A stretch of 64,000 nucleotides of DNA from the NCBI GenBank assembly GCA_046533095.1, contig JAJQRA010000020.1, positions 124,001 to 188,000 on the forward strand, read 5' to 3'. The number at the start of each line of letters is the position of its first letter. Position 1 is the first letter of the stretch. The DNA is from ZAX-1 sp046533095. Lineage in GTDB: Bacteria; Bacillota; Clostridia; Lachnospirales; Lachnospiraceae. A program made the translations under genes and the position numbers. Under the pieces are notes generated by a model. It had not been told where the DNA came from. It ran no database searches and saw only the letters and a program-made list of their open reading frames with translations. Positions 25,528 to 34,970 of this stretch are shown here, in pieces.

Positions 25528-27090
25528 CTATACGATCACATCAAATATCTTCTTCTCTTCAAATTCCACCCATTCGGCTTTCGACTGCCTGTTCATATCC
25601 TTTCGAAAGTCAAATGTAACAAGATAGCCGACATTCGCACGTTTACGGTCAAGGTAAGCCGCAAGCTGCCCATAGGCTTGTTCGTGCCTGCTATCGCCGT
25701 GCCATATTTTTAGTTCTAAGATGAATTGCTCGTCGGCAAAATCCACAACGATATCCATTCGCCTTAGATCGGTCAATTGGCTTTCTATATGATAGAAGCC
25801 TGTTCCGTTTATCAAAGGCTTTAAATAGGTAAGGAACAGTAGTCTGCCGTGCTTTTCTAGAAAAGGGATATCCCTTTCATGGTAAATTTCTTCGTAGTGC
25901 TGCACAAATTTTGTTAGGCACAATTGCATGTTGAATCTGTCATTTAAAATAATATCGTAGGGCAGGGTTTGCGATGGCGGTTGCGAATCTGTCGCATTTT
26001 TGGAAATAAAATAATTTGTTAATATCAACTCAAAAATCTGATTGTCTATGGCAACTCTGCCACCACGATCCTTTAGTATGCCATACATCGCGCCAAAGCT
26101 TATCTTTGGGTTGCCAAGGATATATTCGTATGAAACTCCAACAATCACGATGCTGTATAAGAAATCATAGAATTGCCGGTCATTTTCTAGGATTTTATAA
26201 ATATTGTCGAATAGTTTGCTATCCTCTTTCATGATGATTCTTACCGCATCCTTCATGCCTTTCATCGTCCAATTTTTATCCAGCTCTTCATCAATTGCCT
26301 GACATACCCTTGACACTAAAAATGGATAGCCGCTTGTGTAGCTGTAAATTTCCTGTGCGATTAGGGGAATGTCTATACTAGTGTGGCGGTCGTCCCCATA
26401 TTGCTTTAGCATGGTCGATATTTCGTTTGGCTGAAAGGACATGTCAACATCAAACTTTACGGCGATGTTCCAAGGCGAGTTAAAGCTGCCTTCCCCTGTA
26501 CTAAGGGCATGAAGTCCTTGGCTGACAAGCTTTTGCTTGATCGTCTTGATGTCGTTTACACCCGCTAAAACCACGCTGTGAAAGGTAAAGTCTTTGCCTT
26601 GTTCCCGCAATAGATACTTCTCCCTAAGCAGCCCCAAAAAACCTAAGAATACTTGATTGTTGCTTGTCTTATCAACCTCGTCTATAAAGAGCACAACTTT
26701 TTTACCTTTGCATAAAGTAGAGATATGCTCGTCTAGTTCATCAAAATCAGTAACGGTTTCATCAAACCAATTTTCTGCATAGGCCATGTCTACAGGATGA
26801 ATACGAAGCGATTTACGGATGGCTCGCATAAACATGCGGCAAAAGCGCCTCGTAGATTCAAAATGTTCCTCTTTGCCCCCTTCAAAGCTGATGGAGGCAA
26901 CAATGCACTCGCCTATAAGCCGTTGTTCTAAAAGGCTTAATGTTGTCGTTTTTCCATATTGCCTTGCTCGATTTATTGTAAAATAGAACCCTTCCTCTAT
27001 CAGTGCCTTTATTTTTTCCAATTTCTCGCTCGTATCCACCATATAGTGCTTATTGGGGATACATAACCCCGTGACATTAAACCTCCGCAT
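25528..27090 (-). CDS. AAA-like domain ATPase with C-terminal PD-(D/E)XK nuclease-like domain
   Basis: A 520-residue protein. The N-terminal AAA-like ATPase has a P-loop variant in NRARQYGKTTTLSLL (about residue 45) and Walker B VVLFIDEVDKTS (about 130); a HFHSVVLAG-type sensor region follows. The C-terminal part holds a PD-(D/E)XK-like core (MDIVVDF...FILELKIWHG, about 450-480). The family is widespread and expanded in Bacteroidetes and clostridia, with unknown, possibly conflict-related function. GAGGT precedes the ATG by 9 nt. A closely similar but frameshifted and truncated paralogue lies at 57521-58690. Confidence 0.85.
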   Translation of the reverse strand: MRRFNVTGLCIPNKHYMVDTSEKLEKIKALIEEGFYFTINRARQYGKTTTLSLLEQRLIGECIVASISFEGGKEEHFESTRRFCRMFMRAIRKSLRIHPVDMAYAENWFDETVTDFDELDEHISTLCKGKKVVLFIDEVDKTSNNQVFLGFLGLLREKYLLREQGKDFTFHSVVLAGVNDIKTIKQKLVSQGLHALSTGEGSFNSPWNIAVKFDVDMSFQPNEISTMLKQYGDDRHTSIDIPLIAQEIYSYTSGYPFLVSRVCQAIDEELDKNWTMKGMKDAVRIIMKEDSKLFDNIYKILENDRQFYDFLYSIVIVGVSYEYILGNPKISFGAMYGILKDRGGRVAIDNQIFELILTNYFISKNATDSQPPSQTLPYDIILNDRFNMQLCLTKFVQHYEEIYHERDIPFLEKHGRLLFLTYLKPLINGTGFYHIESQLTDLRRMDIVVDFADEQFILELKIWHGDSRHEQAYGQLAAYLDRKRANVGYLVTFDFRKDMNRQSKAEWVEFEEKKIFDVIV

Positions 27091-27344
27091 AAATACACGA
27101 CCTCGCTTTCTTTAAGAAGTATAGCATATTGCCTTGATAAAACAAAGGAGTAATTGTTTTATGATAAAGAGGGTATTTCAGGCATGTTTTACTGCCTATA
27201 CAAACGTAAAATATGCCAGTTTTTATACCCCTATCAAATGGCGAAGTTTCCAGGCTAATTCTGTTAATATTGCCTGTAGGCATAGATGCAGCTCCCTTTC
27301 ATAGAAGGAACATGTATGAAACGATTGATGGCGCTTCTTTGTAT

Positions 27345-27659
27345 CTATATGTATTTGTAAACTGAAAAATTGTCGCCTTCAAAGAAATTGACTGCAACGA
27401 GCTGGTTTTTAGGGTCTACAATCCAGTATTCACGGACTCCTGCCACCCGGTACAAGGCTAGCTTCACCACATAGTCATGTTCGGAATTGCTAGGGGAAGT
27501 GATTTCTATAATCCAGTCTGGCGCACCGTTGCAGCCCCTGCTGTCAAGCTTGCTTTTATTGCAAATTACGCTTATATCCGGCTCAACGGTTGTTTCGTCT
27601 TCGGGGAATGAATCGTAGTTCTCGTTAGTGTACGTCTTCTTTTCCTGTGTTAATGGCAT
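27345..27659 (-). pseudogene. Internally deleted Uma2 family paralogue
   Basis: This 104-codon frame matches the Uma2 protein at 24687-25241 at its start (KKTYTNE-YDSFPED) and in the catalytic core (VEPDISVIC-KSKLD-RGCNGAPD). An in-frame deletion removes about 57 residues between the two, including the first helical region, and the C-terminus is about 20 residues short. An intact fold is unlikely. The upstream sequences of both paralogues also match, so a segment containing promoter and gene was duplicated on either side of the AAA-like gene. Confidence 0.7.
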
Positions 27660-27744
27660 GATGGCACTTCCTTTCTATCCTATGCTCACCTCGAAATAAC
27701 TATATCATAGTTTCATAAAAAGAGAAATACTCAAATGAGCACTT

Positions 27745-28263
27745 TTGGCATTGGCACACTCGCAGAAAAGGCAGGCGTACCCATACCTACAGTATGAAAC
27801 GTCTATCATCGGGGCAATTGTAAGCCGGATGCTGGGACGTCTGGCAAAAGACTATCCGAGATTGCCCATCTGTATCCGGAGAGATAATCTATATGTCGCA
27901 CAGTACATCATAGGTTTCCCGGAGGAAAAAGTCGCCATCGAGTTCACAAAAGAACGCATAAAGGGTCACCGAAATAATGGAAACGCAAAGACTGCCGACA
28001 AGCTTGCGGCAGCCGGTAGTGTCAAAGCCCATTTTGTGCAGATAGCTTTGGACGATGGTGGCACCGAGTGCTTTGCAGCGAATTTTGCAGAAGATGAGTT
28101 TGCTGTGGCAGACATCAAGTATCTGTATCATTTACGGTGGGAAATTGAGACTGCCTTTGACCTTTTGAAAAACAGGCTACATATCGAAAATTTTACCGGG
28201 ACAAAGCCGATCATCATAGAGCAGGATATTTATGCAGCTGTATATTTAAGCAATATCATATAG
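27745..28263 (+). pseudogene. Chimeric transposase remnant (IS4-type C-terminus)
   Basis: The C-terminal two thirds carry the IS4-family signature YHLRWEIETAFDLLK (Y-2-R-3-E-6-K) and NFTGTKPIIIEQDIYA. The N-terminal third (LAKDYPRLPICIRRDNLY) resembles a different DDE transposase group. The catalytic aspartates expected further upstream are missing and there is no proper start codon. I read it as two transposase fragments joined by deletion. No terminal inverted repeats were found. Confidence 0.65.
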
Positions 28264-28694
28264 GATATGTGTATGAATATGCGTAGAAATATGCGTAGAA
28301 ATATGCTTTGTTTTGTGTATGCATTTTTATAAACATATTCATTTCGTATGGGTGAATTTTAGAATAGTTCGAGTTGACTTCTAGCCAGCTACAAATAATG
28401 ATATGGTATGAATAAAGGAAATAATGAATAATTTAAGACATATAATGGAATGTCAGTTAAATAGAAAATGAAAATAAAAAAGATTATTAGACAAAATATG
28501 ACAAATAATAGCAAAATAGAATGAGTTAGCCTTGAATAACTAGGGGGGTGTGTTAAACTCATCTATAGGGGATTTTATGGAATACAAGGATAAAATACTT
28601 TACTAAATGCAACAGACTGACAAAATAAGCTAGGACAGTGTAAGAAACACGGTTATTATTATGGCTAACAACATGCGGAAGAGGGGTAGACTTT
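28264..28694. other. Non-coding gap before the lipase gene
   Basis: 431 bp of AT-rich sequence between the transposase remnant and the lipase gene. I see no gene, repeat or convincing structure. It presumably holds the lipase promoter; GAGGGGT lies 8 nt before the ATG at 28695. Confidence 0.5.
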
Positions 28695-29555
28695 ATGTTT
28701 AAGGGAAAAGATTTTTTGAAAATCAGGAAAAAGGCATTGGCGTTTCTGATGGCGATGGTTATGGTGGCATCAATGGAATTGCCGTTTGAACCAACAATAG
28801 TGGCAGAGGCCGCGGAATCGACAGGCTGCGGTAGCAATGGGAAATTCCTTGCACCGATTGACGAAGCGGATCCGAAAGCCATAGAGATATCCAATGCCGT
28901 GGAACTGGCGAAAATTGGCATGGATGAAAGCTATCCGCTTGATGGCTCCTATGCGTTGGGTACAGATATTGATTTGAGTGGCAAGGAATGGAAGCCGATT
29001 GGAATGGATGAGTCATCAGCGTTTACTGGCTTTTTTGATGGTCAAGGGCATGTGATAAAAGGTATGACGATTACTGGCAACGTACGATATGCAGGCTTGT
29101 TTGGATATGTGAGAGATGCAACAGTGAAAAATGTTGGAATGGAAGATGGATACATAGATGTTTCTAACACCGATGCCGGTGCTTTTGCGGGGGGAATAGC
29201 AGGCTTCAACGTTAGTAACAGTGGCGCTGATAGCCTTAGCTATAGCAACTGCTACAACATGGGAGGAGTTGCTGCCACCGTCACCGCCACCACCCCCTAC
29301 ATCGGCATCACCCTTGGCAATGCCGATGCCGAGGGGATAACAGGCTATAGCAACGGCGGTAGCTATAGCAACTGCTACAACATGGGAGGAGTTGCTGCTA
29401 CCGGTGTCAGTGCCGGTGTCTATGCCAATGCCGGAGGGATAACAGGCACTAACTTTAGCTTTAGCTCTAGCTCTAGCCCTAGCTGTAGCAACTGCTACAA
29501 CATGGGAGAAATTGTTGCCACCGCCACTTCTAGCAGTGCCCGTGCGGGGGGGTAG
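28695..29555 (+). CDS. N-terminal part of a large secreted GLUG-repeat lipase (frameshifted)
   Basis: The frame starts with a signal peptide (KIRKKALAFLMAMVMVASME, cleavage near AEAAES), then a beta-helix-like region with AIEISNAVELAKIG and GFFDGQGHVIKGM, followed by GLUG-like repeats built around YSNCYNMGGVAAT. It stops at TAG 29553-29555 because a G7 run (29546-29552) is one base short; one more G restores GGVVGVNAGSCSNCYN in the next frame. The next segment is 29561-29743, and after a second loss the frame continues at 29776-32886. The original protein would be about 1400 residues. As it stands this fragment is a secreted 286-residue protein. Whether it is a pseudogene, a phase-variable gene or a sequencing artefact is open. 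Confidence 0.75.
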   Translation: MFKGKDFLKIRKKALAFLMAMVMVASMELPFEPTIVAEAAESTGCGSNGKFLAPIDEADPKAIEISNAVELAKIGMDESYPLDGSYALGTDIDLSGKEWKPIGMDESSAFTGFFDGQGHVIKGMTITGNVRYAGLFGYVRDATVKNVGMEDGYIDVSNTDAGAFAGGIAGFNVSNSGADSLSYSNCYNMGGVAATVTATTPYIGITLGNADAEGITGYSNGGSYSNCYNMGGVAATGVSAGVYANAGGITGTNFSFSSSSSPSCSNCYNMGEIVATATSSSARAGG

Positions 29556-29702
29556 TAGGCGTGAACGCGGGTAGCTGTAGCAACTGCTACAACATGGAAG
29601 GAGTTGTTGCCACCGCTACCTCTGGCAGTGCCTATGCGGGGGGAATAGCAGGTTGTGGTTGGAACGATGGCGGTAGCTATAGCAACTGCTACAACATGGG
29701 AG
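29244..29702. repeat. Five copies of a GLUG-type coding repeat
   Basis: AGCAACTGCTACAACATGG recurs at 29244, 29367, 29487, 29579 and 29681, each followed by (G/A)(G/A)AG(G/A)A(G/A)TTG. Each encodes SNCYNM(G/E)(G/E)(V/I). Spacing is 92-123 bp. The GGxAG turn in each repeat is encoded by a G-rich run (GCGGGGGGA or similar), which creates the slippage-prone tracts. Confidence 0.9.
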
Positions 29703-29739
29703 AAGTTGCTACCACCGGTGCCGATGCCTATGTGGGGGG
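29546..29739 (+). other. Two frameshifting poly-G tracts in the lipase gene
   Basis: G7 at 29546-29552 (frame 0 to 2) and G6 at 29734-29739 (frame 2 to 1). Adding one G at each restores the repeat motifs AGGVVG and VGGIAGYDS and joins all three frames into one reading frame from 28695 to 32886. The segment in between (29561-29743) encodes two further GLUG-like repeats. Confidence 0.8.
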
Positions 29740-29775
29740 ATAGCAGGCTATGACTCTAGATCTAGTTACAGCTGT

Positions 29776-32700
29776 GTGGTATTGTGTGCGAATATTACTG
29801 CTAAATATAGTTCAATTATTGCTCCTGATGGCGAAAAATCAAACAACCTTTCGCGCAATGATATTGTTGGGATTACCAAAGCGGATTCCTCCGTCACGCA
29901 AATGCCGCTTGACGAGTTCTACAAGCAGTCTACCTACGAAGCTATCGGCTGGGACTTTAACACAGTCTGGGAAATGCCGGAGGATGGCGGATTCCCGATC
30001 CTTCAAGGGCTGAATAATCAGGGTGGAGGAAGCGACGATGGTTCCAATGATGAAGATGATGAAAAGAGTGCCATTATAGTTATTCCCGGAATAACTGGTA
30101 GCGAACTGGAAGATGAAGATGAGCTGATATGGCTTGGATTTGTGGAAGGCCATTTAAAAAAATTGGAATTGGACGATAAAGGGGATTCAATAAATAAAAA
30201 TATCAAAGTGAGTGACAACTATGGACCGGTAGATACATACAAACATCTAGTGACCCGATTAGAAAGCGCATATGGCAGTGAACGCGATGTCTATTTTTTC
30301 CCATATGATTGGCGAGTGGATAATGTCGATACTGCAAAAAAATTAGAGGACTTCATTAAAGAAAAGCTGGAAAATTCAAAAGTTTCAAAAGTTGATATTG
30401 TTGCCCATAGTATGGGCGGGCTTGTAGCATCGCGTTACATAGCAAATGGGAATGGCGATAAAATCCGAAAATTCATTTCATTGGGAACGCCATACTTAGG
30501 TTCCCCAAAGGTGCCCTACGTTCTTGCAACAGGGCATTTGCTTGAAATAGGAACGATAGATTTTTTTTCTGCATCTGTTCCTATTTCAATAGCACCAGGA
30601 TCAATAAAAAAACTGACACCACATATGACTACCGCTTATCAACTTTTGCCATATAATAGCCCACATCCGTATATTGCTGTTGATAGTGGGAAGAAAGAAG
30701 GGTTTAGGTCAATATTTTATGAGCAGTCAGATGGCGCTTCATATATAAAAGACAATATGCTGCTGACTACTTTTAGCGGTGAAAAAGTAGAGTCCGGGGT
30801 GAAAGGATATTTCTTAAACAATGCCAAAAATTTTATGGATGGAATTCATTCTGATGGTGTTCCAGCCATTAAGAAGGTCGATTACCATGTAATCATAGGT
30901 GTTGGAGAGCGTACAATAAAAGTTACGGGTATGGATAAAAAAGGAGAGGATGTCCTGAATTTATGGTTCGAGGATGGGGATGGGACGGTTCCCGTTTGGA
31001 GTGCCAATATTAATGATAGCGTTGTTATGGTGGACAAGTTTAAAGAAAATCACACAGGCCTTGTCAAAAATGATGAAGTTATCGACCATGTGATTGACAT
31101 ACTTGATGGTAACCAAGATTTGAAGGATATCCCTAACTATGGTGCCCCCTATACGGTTATCCGCATTGCCTGCCCTGTGGATGCAGAAGTTACACGTAAT
31201 GGTGAAACTTTGGCAAGTGCCCCACAAATCCGCAATACGGAAACTAGCTTCGGGGAGCTTTACTTGGTTGGGCACGACGAGGAGATAAAAATATTTGCAT
31301 TGGATGCTTATGATGATTTTGATGTAGAAATATCTGGAACCGACACTGGTACAATGGATTATTCCATACAATTTTTTGATGCAAATAATGAACTGGTTGA
31401 GGAAAGGGTTTTTGAGAATGTCCCAATAACTGACAGTACAAGCATCAAAACGGATACAAACCAGGATGGGGATACAATTTTGTCTGTGGACACAGATGGC
31501 AATGGTACGGTTGATTATACCCTTGAAAGCGGAGACAATAGTACTAAAAACAGTAATCCAAGTATAGAAACGGATATTCTCTCCATTGCACAACCAAGCA
31601 ATGCAGTAATCAGCAGTAATGGCGACATCACTGCATCAGTTGCCAATACAGTCACAACACAAGCGATAGACGTGACGGTCAGTCCTGGTGCAAGCTGGAA
31701 GCTCTACAACGATGCTGCAGCTACAGGCGAAATTTCTTCCAAGCAGCTGACGTTATCTGTTGGCGAGAACAAAGCCTATATAAAGGTGACTGCAGAGGAT
31801 GGAACTACGAGCAAAACCTATAATATCATTGTAAATAGGGCAGAAGCATCTTCTGCTCCGGAAGAAAAAGACCAATCAAAAGCGACCTCTCTAAACGCTG
31901 CTAAAACAAAGACAACCTATACGGTAGGGGATATGTTGGGAATAACTGACTTGACAGTAACGGCTACCTATACAGATAGCACATCAAAGACGGTAACAGG
32001 CTACACCACAAATGCAGCCGCCATAGATATGGGCACAGCAGGGAAGAAAACACTATCCATAACCTATACGGAAAATGGCGTTGCAGTAGAAACAGCGGTG
32101 AATATACAGGTAAATGCAAAGAATAAGCCGGAGGCAGCAAAAACCTACACCATAATATTTGATGCAAACGGCGGGACAGCCCCAAGCAAATCGAAGATAA
32201 CCATAACGCAAGACTCAGCCATAGGAACCCTGCCGGGCACGGGCCGAAGTGGCTATACATTCAAAGGCTGGTATACAGCGAGGACCGGTGGAAGCAAAGT
32301 GGAAAATACTACAAAGCCAACAGCGAGCCAGATACTCTATGCCCAGTGGGGAAAAGTGGAAGGACAAGAAAAAACCTACACCGTAAAATTCAATGCAAAT
32401 GGGGGGAAGAAGTTAAGCATCTCCAAACGGAATGTGGAGGGCAATAAAAGAATAGGGAAGACTCCAACCGTACAGAAAAAAGGATACGTCCTCAAAGGCT
32501 GGTATACCAAGAAATCTGGTGGAAGCAGGATAAATTCCAAAACTAAGATAACCAAAAACCAGACGCTCTATGCCCGGTGGAGCAAGGTGGCAAAGCCCAA
32601 AAAGGCAAAAGCACCGACCTTAAAGAACAGCAAAAGCAAGCAGCTTTTCGTAAGCTATAAAAAGACAAGCGGAGCAAAAGGCTATGAAATCGTCTACTCC

Positions 32701-32886
32701 ACAAGCAAGAAATTTACCAAGTCCACAACGAAAAAAACAACCTCTACAACCTTAAAGAAGACGATCAAGAAACTGAAAAAGGGAAAAACCTACTATGTTA
32801 AAATTCGTGCATATAAAGTGGATTCTGCGAGAAATAAGGTATATGGAAGCTACAGCAAGGTAAAGAGCGTGGAGATAAAGAAATAA
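29776..32886 (+). CDS. C-terminal part: alpha/beta-hydrolase lipase with cadherin-like and InlB-type repeats
   Basis: The third frame of the lipase gene. An LCAT/lipase-type alpha/beta hydrolase (about residues 95-480 of this frame) has IVIPGITGSEL, FFPYDWR, the nucleophile elbow AHSMGGL and GDGTVPVWS near the expected Asp/His. Next come a cadherin-like beta-sandwich domain (about 600-690), a bacterial Ig-like domain (about 700-785), two InlB B-type repeats (TFKGWYTARTGG...LYAQW and LKGWYTKKSGG...LYARW) and a Lys-rich FN3-like C-terminal domain (about 945-1036). The first ATG has no ribosome binding site, so this part is probably not expressed unless the upstream frameshifts are corrected. 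Predicted extracellular; a cell-wall anchor is not seen, but the basic C-terminus may bind the envelope. Confidence 0.78.
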   Translation: MVLCANITAKYSSIIAPDGEKSNNLSRNDIVGITKADSSVTQMPLDEFYKQSTYEAIGWDFNTVWEMPEDGGFPILQGLNNQGGGSDDGSNDEDDEKSAIIVIPGITGSELEDEDELIWLGFVEGHLKKLELDDKGDSINKNIKVSDNYGPVDTYKHLVTRLESAYGSERDVYFFPYDWRVDNVDTAKKLEDFIKEKLENSKVSKVDIVAHSMGGLVASRYIANGNGDKIRKFISLGTPYLGSPKVPYVLATGHLLEIGTIDFFSASVPISIAPGSIKKLTPHMTTAYQLLPYNSPHPYIAVDSGKKEGFRSIFYEQSDGASYIKDNMLLTTFSGEKVESGVKGYFLNNAKNFMDGIHSDGVPAIKKVDYHVIIGVGERTIKVTGMDKKGEDVLNLWFEDGDGTVPVWSANINDSVVMVDKFKENHTGLVKNDEVIDHVIDILDGNQDLKDIPNYGAPYTVIRIACPVDAEVTRNGETLASAPQIRNTETSFGELYLVGHDEEIKIFALDAYDDFDVEISGTDTGTMDYSIQFFDANNELVEERVFENVPITDSTSIKTDTNQDGDTILSVDTDGNGTVDYTLESGDNSTKNSNPSIETDILSIAQPSNAVISSNGDITASVANTVTTQAIDVTVSPGASWKLYNDAAATGEISSKQLTLSVGENKAYIKVTAEDGTTSKTYNIIVNRAEASSAPEEKDQSKATSLNAAKTKTTYTVGDMLGITDLTVTATYTDSTSKTVTGYTTNAAAIDMGTAGKKTLSITYTENGVAVETAVNIQVNAKNKPEAAKTYTIIFDANGGTAPSKSKITITQDSAIGTLPGTGRSGYTFKGWYTARTGGSKVENTTKPTASQILYAQWGKVEGQEKTYTVKFNANGGKKLSISKRNVEGNKRIGKTPTVQKKGYVLKGWYTKKSGGSRINSKTKITKNQTLYARWSKVAKPKKAKAPTLKNSKSKQLFVSYKKTSGAKGYEIVYSTSKKFTKSTTKKTTSTTLKKTIKKLKKGKTYYVKIRAYKVDSARNKVYGSYSKVKSVEIKK

Positions 32887-33045
32887 AGAAAAGTCTACAT
32901 GCTTGCAAGAATGAAAAAGCAAATTATTTTAAACGAGGAATGAAGAGACAAGAAAAGGAGAGAAAAGATAAGAAAAGGAGAAATTTCTTGCTATATTTTT
33001 TGTGATCAGATACGATAATGAGAAGGAAGGTAGACATACCAAAAC

Positions 33046-33084
33046 AAATAAGGGGTTGAGCCTGTGGCTCGATCCCTTATTTTA
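33046..33084 (+). terminator. Rho-independent terminator
   Basis: AATAAGGGGTTGAGCC pairs with GGCTCGATCCCTTATT around the loop TGT, followed by TTAAGTAG. It lies about 160 bp after the lipase stop and the stem could work in both directions. Confidence 0.8.
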
Positions 33085-33094
33085 AGTAGAAAAT

Positions 33095-33151
33095 GGCTCA
33101 CTGAATATCAAAACAAGTGCACGGCTCATTGAATGTCAAAAACAAGTGCAT
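33095..33151. repeat. 28-29-bp tandem duplication upstream of the copper cluster
   Basis: GGCTCA(C/T)TGAAT(A/G)TCAAAA(A)CAAGTGCA(C/T) occurs twice in tandem (33095-33122, 33123-33151). No function is evident; it could contain duplicated binding sites. Confidence 0.7.
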
Positions 33152-33350
33152 GGCTTAGACAGCACATTCATACGGCCAAATCGCTATAAAAACAAATAAA
33201 TATTTTTTACATATAATTTCAACACATTTGCTCGCTATACTGACTACATCAAAGGAAGCACCAAGTGTTCACGAAGTGTCTGGGTGCGCTTTCACACTAG
33301 GCTCGAAAGTGCCTTGCCAGTGCTCAATGCGAGGAGGTTTAAGTCCAACG

Positions 33351-34739
33351 ATGTCGATAGAATCTGGGTTAAAAACAAAAAAGATACGTATATTGGGCAT
33401 GACTTGTATAAGTTGCCAAAATAAAATTGAAAAAAAGCTACGAAACACTGCAGGTATTCAAAAGGTGGAAGTAAGCTACAAGGAAGAAACGGCAATTGTT
33501 ACGTACGATACGGACATTCTTACCTTAAGGGACATTGAGGCAATTATAAAACGGTTGGACTATGATGTGTTTTCTGGAGGGAAAAAGCCTGTCGCGAATG
33601 AAAGTGCCGTTGGCATACTGGTGATACTTCTTTGTGCCTATTTGCTTTTGCGGCAATTTGGCGTGTTAAATTTTTTTAACCTTTTCCCTACGGCAAAGGA
33701 GGGTATGGGTTACGGAATGCTATTTCTGATCGGTCTGCTTACATCTGTTCATTGTGTGGCGATGTGTGGTGGCATCAATCTGTCGCAATGCATACCACAA
33801 GAGGGCGACACGAAAAAAAATAGCCGTTTGGGAGTCACGCGTGCAAGCTTTTTATATAACTTTGGACGGGTAATTTCCTATACGCTCATCGGTGGAATTG
33901 TTGGTGCACTCGGGTCTGTCATTCGCTTTTCCGGAGCTTTAACGGGGGTTGTCCAACTCATTGCGGGTGCATTTATGATCATTATGGGGATGAACATGCT
34001 TGGTATTTTCCCGGCATTAAGAAAATTTAATCCACGGATGCCCCGTATTTTTTCCCAAAAAGTCGAAGCAGAGAAGGGAAAAAGCAAAAGTCCGTTTTAT
34101 GTAGGGCTGCTAAACGGCCTCATGCCTTGTGGCCCATTGCAGGCAATGCAGATTTATGCGCTTTCAACTGGAAGCATAGTAGGAGGTGCGCTATCCATGC
34201 TGTTATTTTCCCTTGGCACCGTACCGCTGATGTTTGGCCTTGGCGCATTAAGTTCGCTGTTGAGCAAGAAATTTACACACAAAGTCATGACGTTTGGAGC
34301 AGGTTTGGTTGTAGTTCTCGGCCTTTTCATGTTTTCAAATGGTTGGAGCCTGTCGGGAATTTCTGCCTCTCTGAATCTTAGCTCTCTGATTTCGGGTATG
34401 GGAGGAGGCTCTTCGGAAAATGATGTGGCCTATACAGACGAAATTGTGATGGAAAATGGCGTTCAAGTAGTAAATAGCAGCATTGCCTCCGGTCGCTATC
34501 CACCCATAACGGTTGTTGCCGGCAGTCCGGTAAAATGGATCATAGATGCACCGGAGGGAAGTATCAACGGCTGTAACAACAAGTTGCTTATTCCGGCATA
34601 TGGTGTTGAACATAAATTCGAGACAGGAGAAAATGTGATTGAATTTACACCGACAGAAACAGGGAAAATTCCTTATAGCTGTTGGATGGGTATGATTCGT
34701 AGCTCAATTACAGTGGTAGAGCCAAAGAACGGAGCTTAA
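33351..34739 (+). CDS. HMA - SafE/UreH-type membrane - cupredoxin-like fusion protein
   Basis: A 462-residue protein of three parts. An N-terminal heavy-metal-associated domain (about 8-75) has C19 and C22 in GMTCISCQNK. A sulfite-exporter TauE/SafE-like (UreH/DsbD-type) membrane domain (about 85-335) has six or seven helices and the motifs HCVAMCGG and GLMPCGPLQAMQIYALS. A C-terminal cupredoxin-like domain (about 350-460) has candidate copper ligands in NGCNNK, YGVEHKF and YSCWMGM. Its location next to copA and copZ supports copper handling, by moving copper across the membrane or loading it onto an extracytoplasmic site. The ATG at 33351 follows AGGAGG with a long 13-nt gap; an upstream TTG is less likely. 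Confidence 0.85.
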   Translation: MSIESGLKTKKIRILGMTCISCQNKIEKKLRNTAGIQKVEVSYKEETAIVTYDTDILTLRDIEAIIKRLDYDVFSGGKKPVANESAVGILVILLCAYLLLRQFGVLNFFNLFPTAKEGMGYGMLFLIGLLTSVHCVAMCGGINLSQCIPQEGDTKKNSRLGVTRASFLYNFGRVISYTLIGGIVGALGSVIRFSGALTGVVQLIAGAFMIIMGMNMLGIFPALRKFNPRMPRIFSQKVEAEKGKSKSPFYVGLLNGLMPCGPLQAMQIYALSTGSIVGGALSMLLFSLGTVPLMFGLGALSSLLSKKFTHKVMTFGAGLVVVLGLFMFSNGWSLSGISASLNLSSLISGMGGGSSENDVAYTDEIVMENGVQVVNSSIASGRYPPITVVAGSPVKWIIDAPEGSINGCNNKLLIPAYGVEHKFETGENVIEFTPTETGKIPYSCWMGMIRSSITVVEPKNGA

Positions 34740-34823
34740 AGGTTTAAAAGGCAGTTGTTGCCAAGAATGGATGAAAAGGTGTCAAACTAGGAGCGTGCCG
34801 CAACACGCAGAGAGGAGTATCAA

Positions 34824-34970
34824 ATGAGCATTTTACTAAGTCATTGGCATTGTATCCTTCCCGCCGCAGTGCTTATAATTGCCATGATTCTTATGAACGG
34901 CAAGTCAAAAGACAAAGATAAAGACGACAAAGAAACGATTACACACCACTCAAATACGGATGAGGTTTAA
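34824..34970 (+). CDS. Small single-span membrane protein in the copper cluster
   Basis: A 48-residue ORF with a strong ribosome binding site (GAGAGGAGTATCAA before the ATG). The N-terminus HWHCILPAAVLIIAMILM is one transmembrane helix, followed by a charged tail rich in Lys and Asp and ending with a His pair (TITHHSNTDEV). His and Cys residues near the membrane fit metal contact, but no family was recognised. Its 3' end is part of a 58-bp tandem duplication, so the tail may be recent. It lies between the SafE fusion and the DUF2318 gene in the same orientation. Confidence 0.6.
   Translation: MSILLSHWHCILPAAVLIIAMILMNGKSKDKDKDDKETITHHSNTDEV

Noticed and set aside
30961..31593. 210-codon minus-strand frame in the lipase region
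   Set aside because: Antisense to the lipase and cadherin-like domains; no start signal and no recognisable motif.
29776..32886. Lipase segment as an independent gene starting at ATG 29776
   Set aside because: No ribosome binding site, no signal peptide, and the upstream frame joins it perfectly when two G bases are restored; treated as part of one gene.
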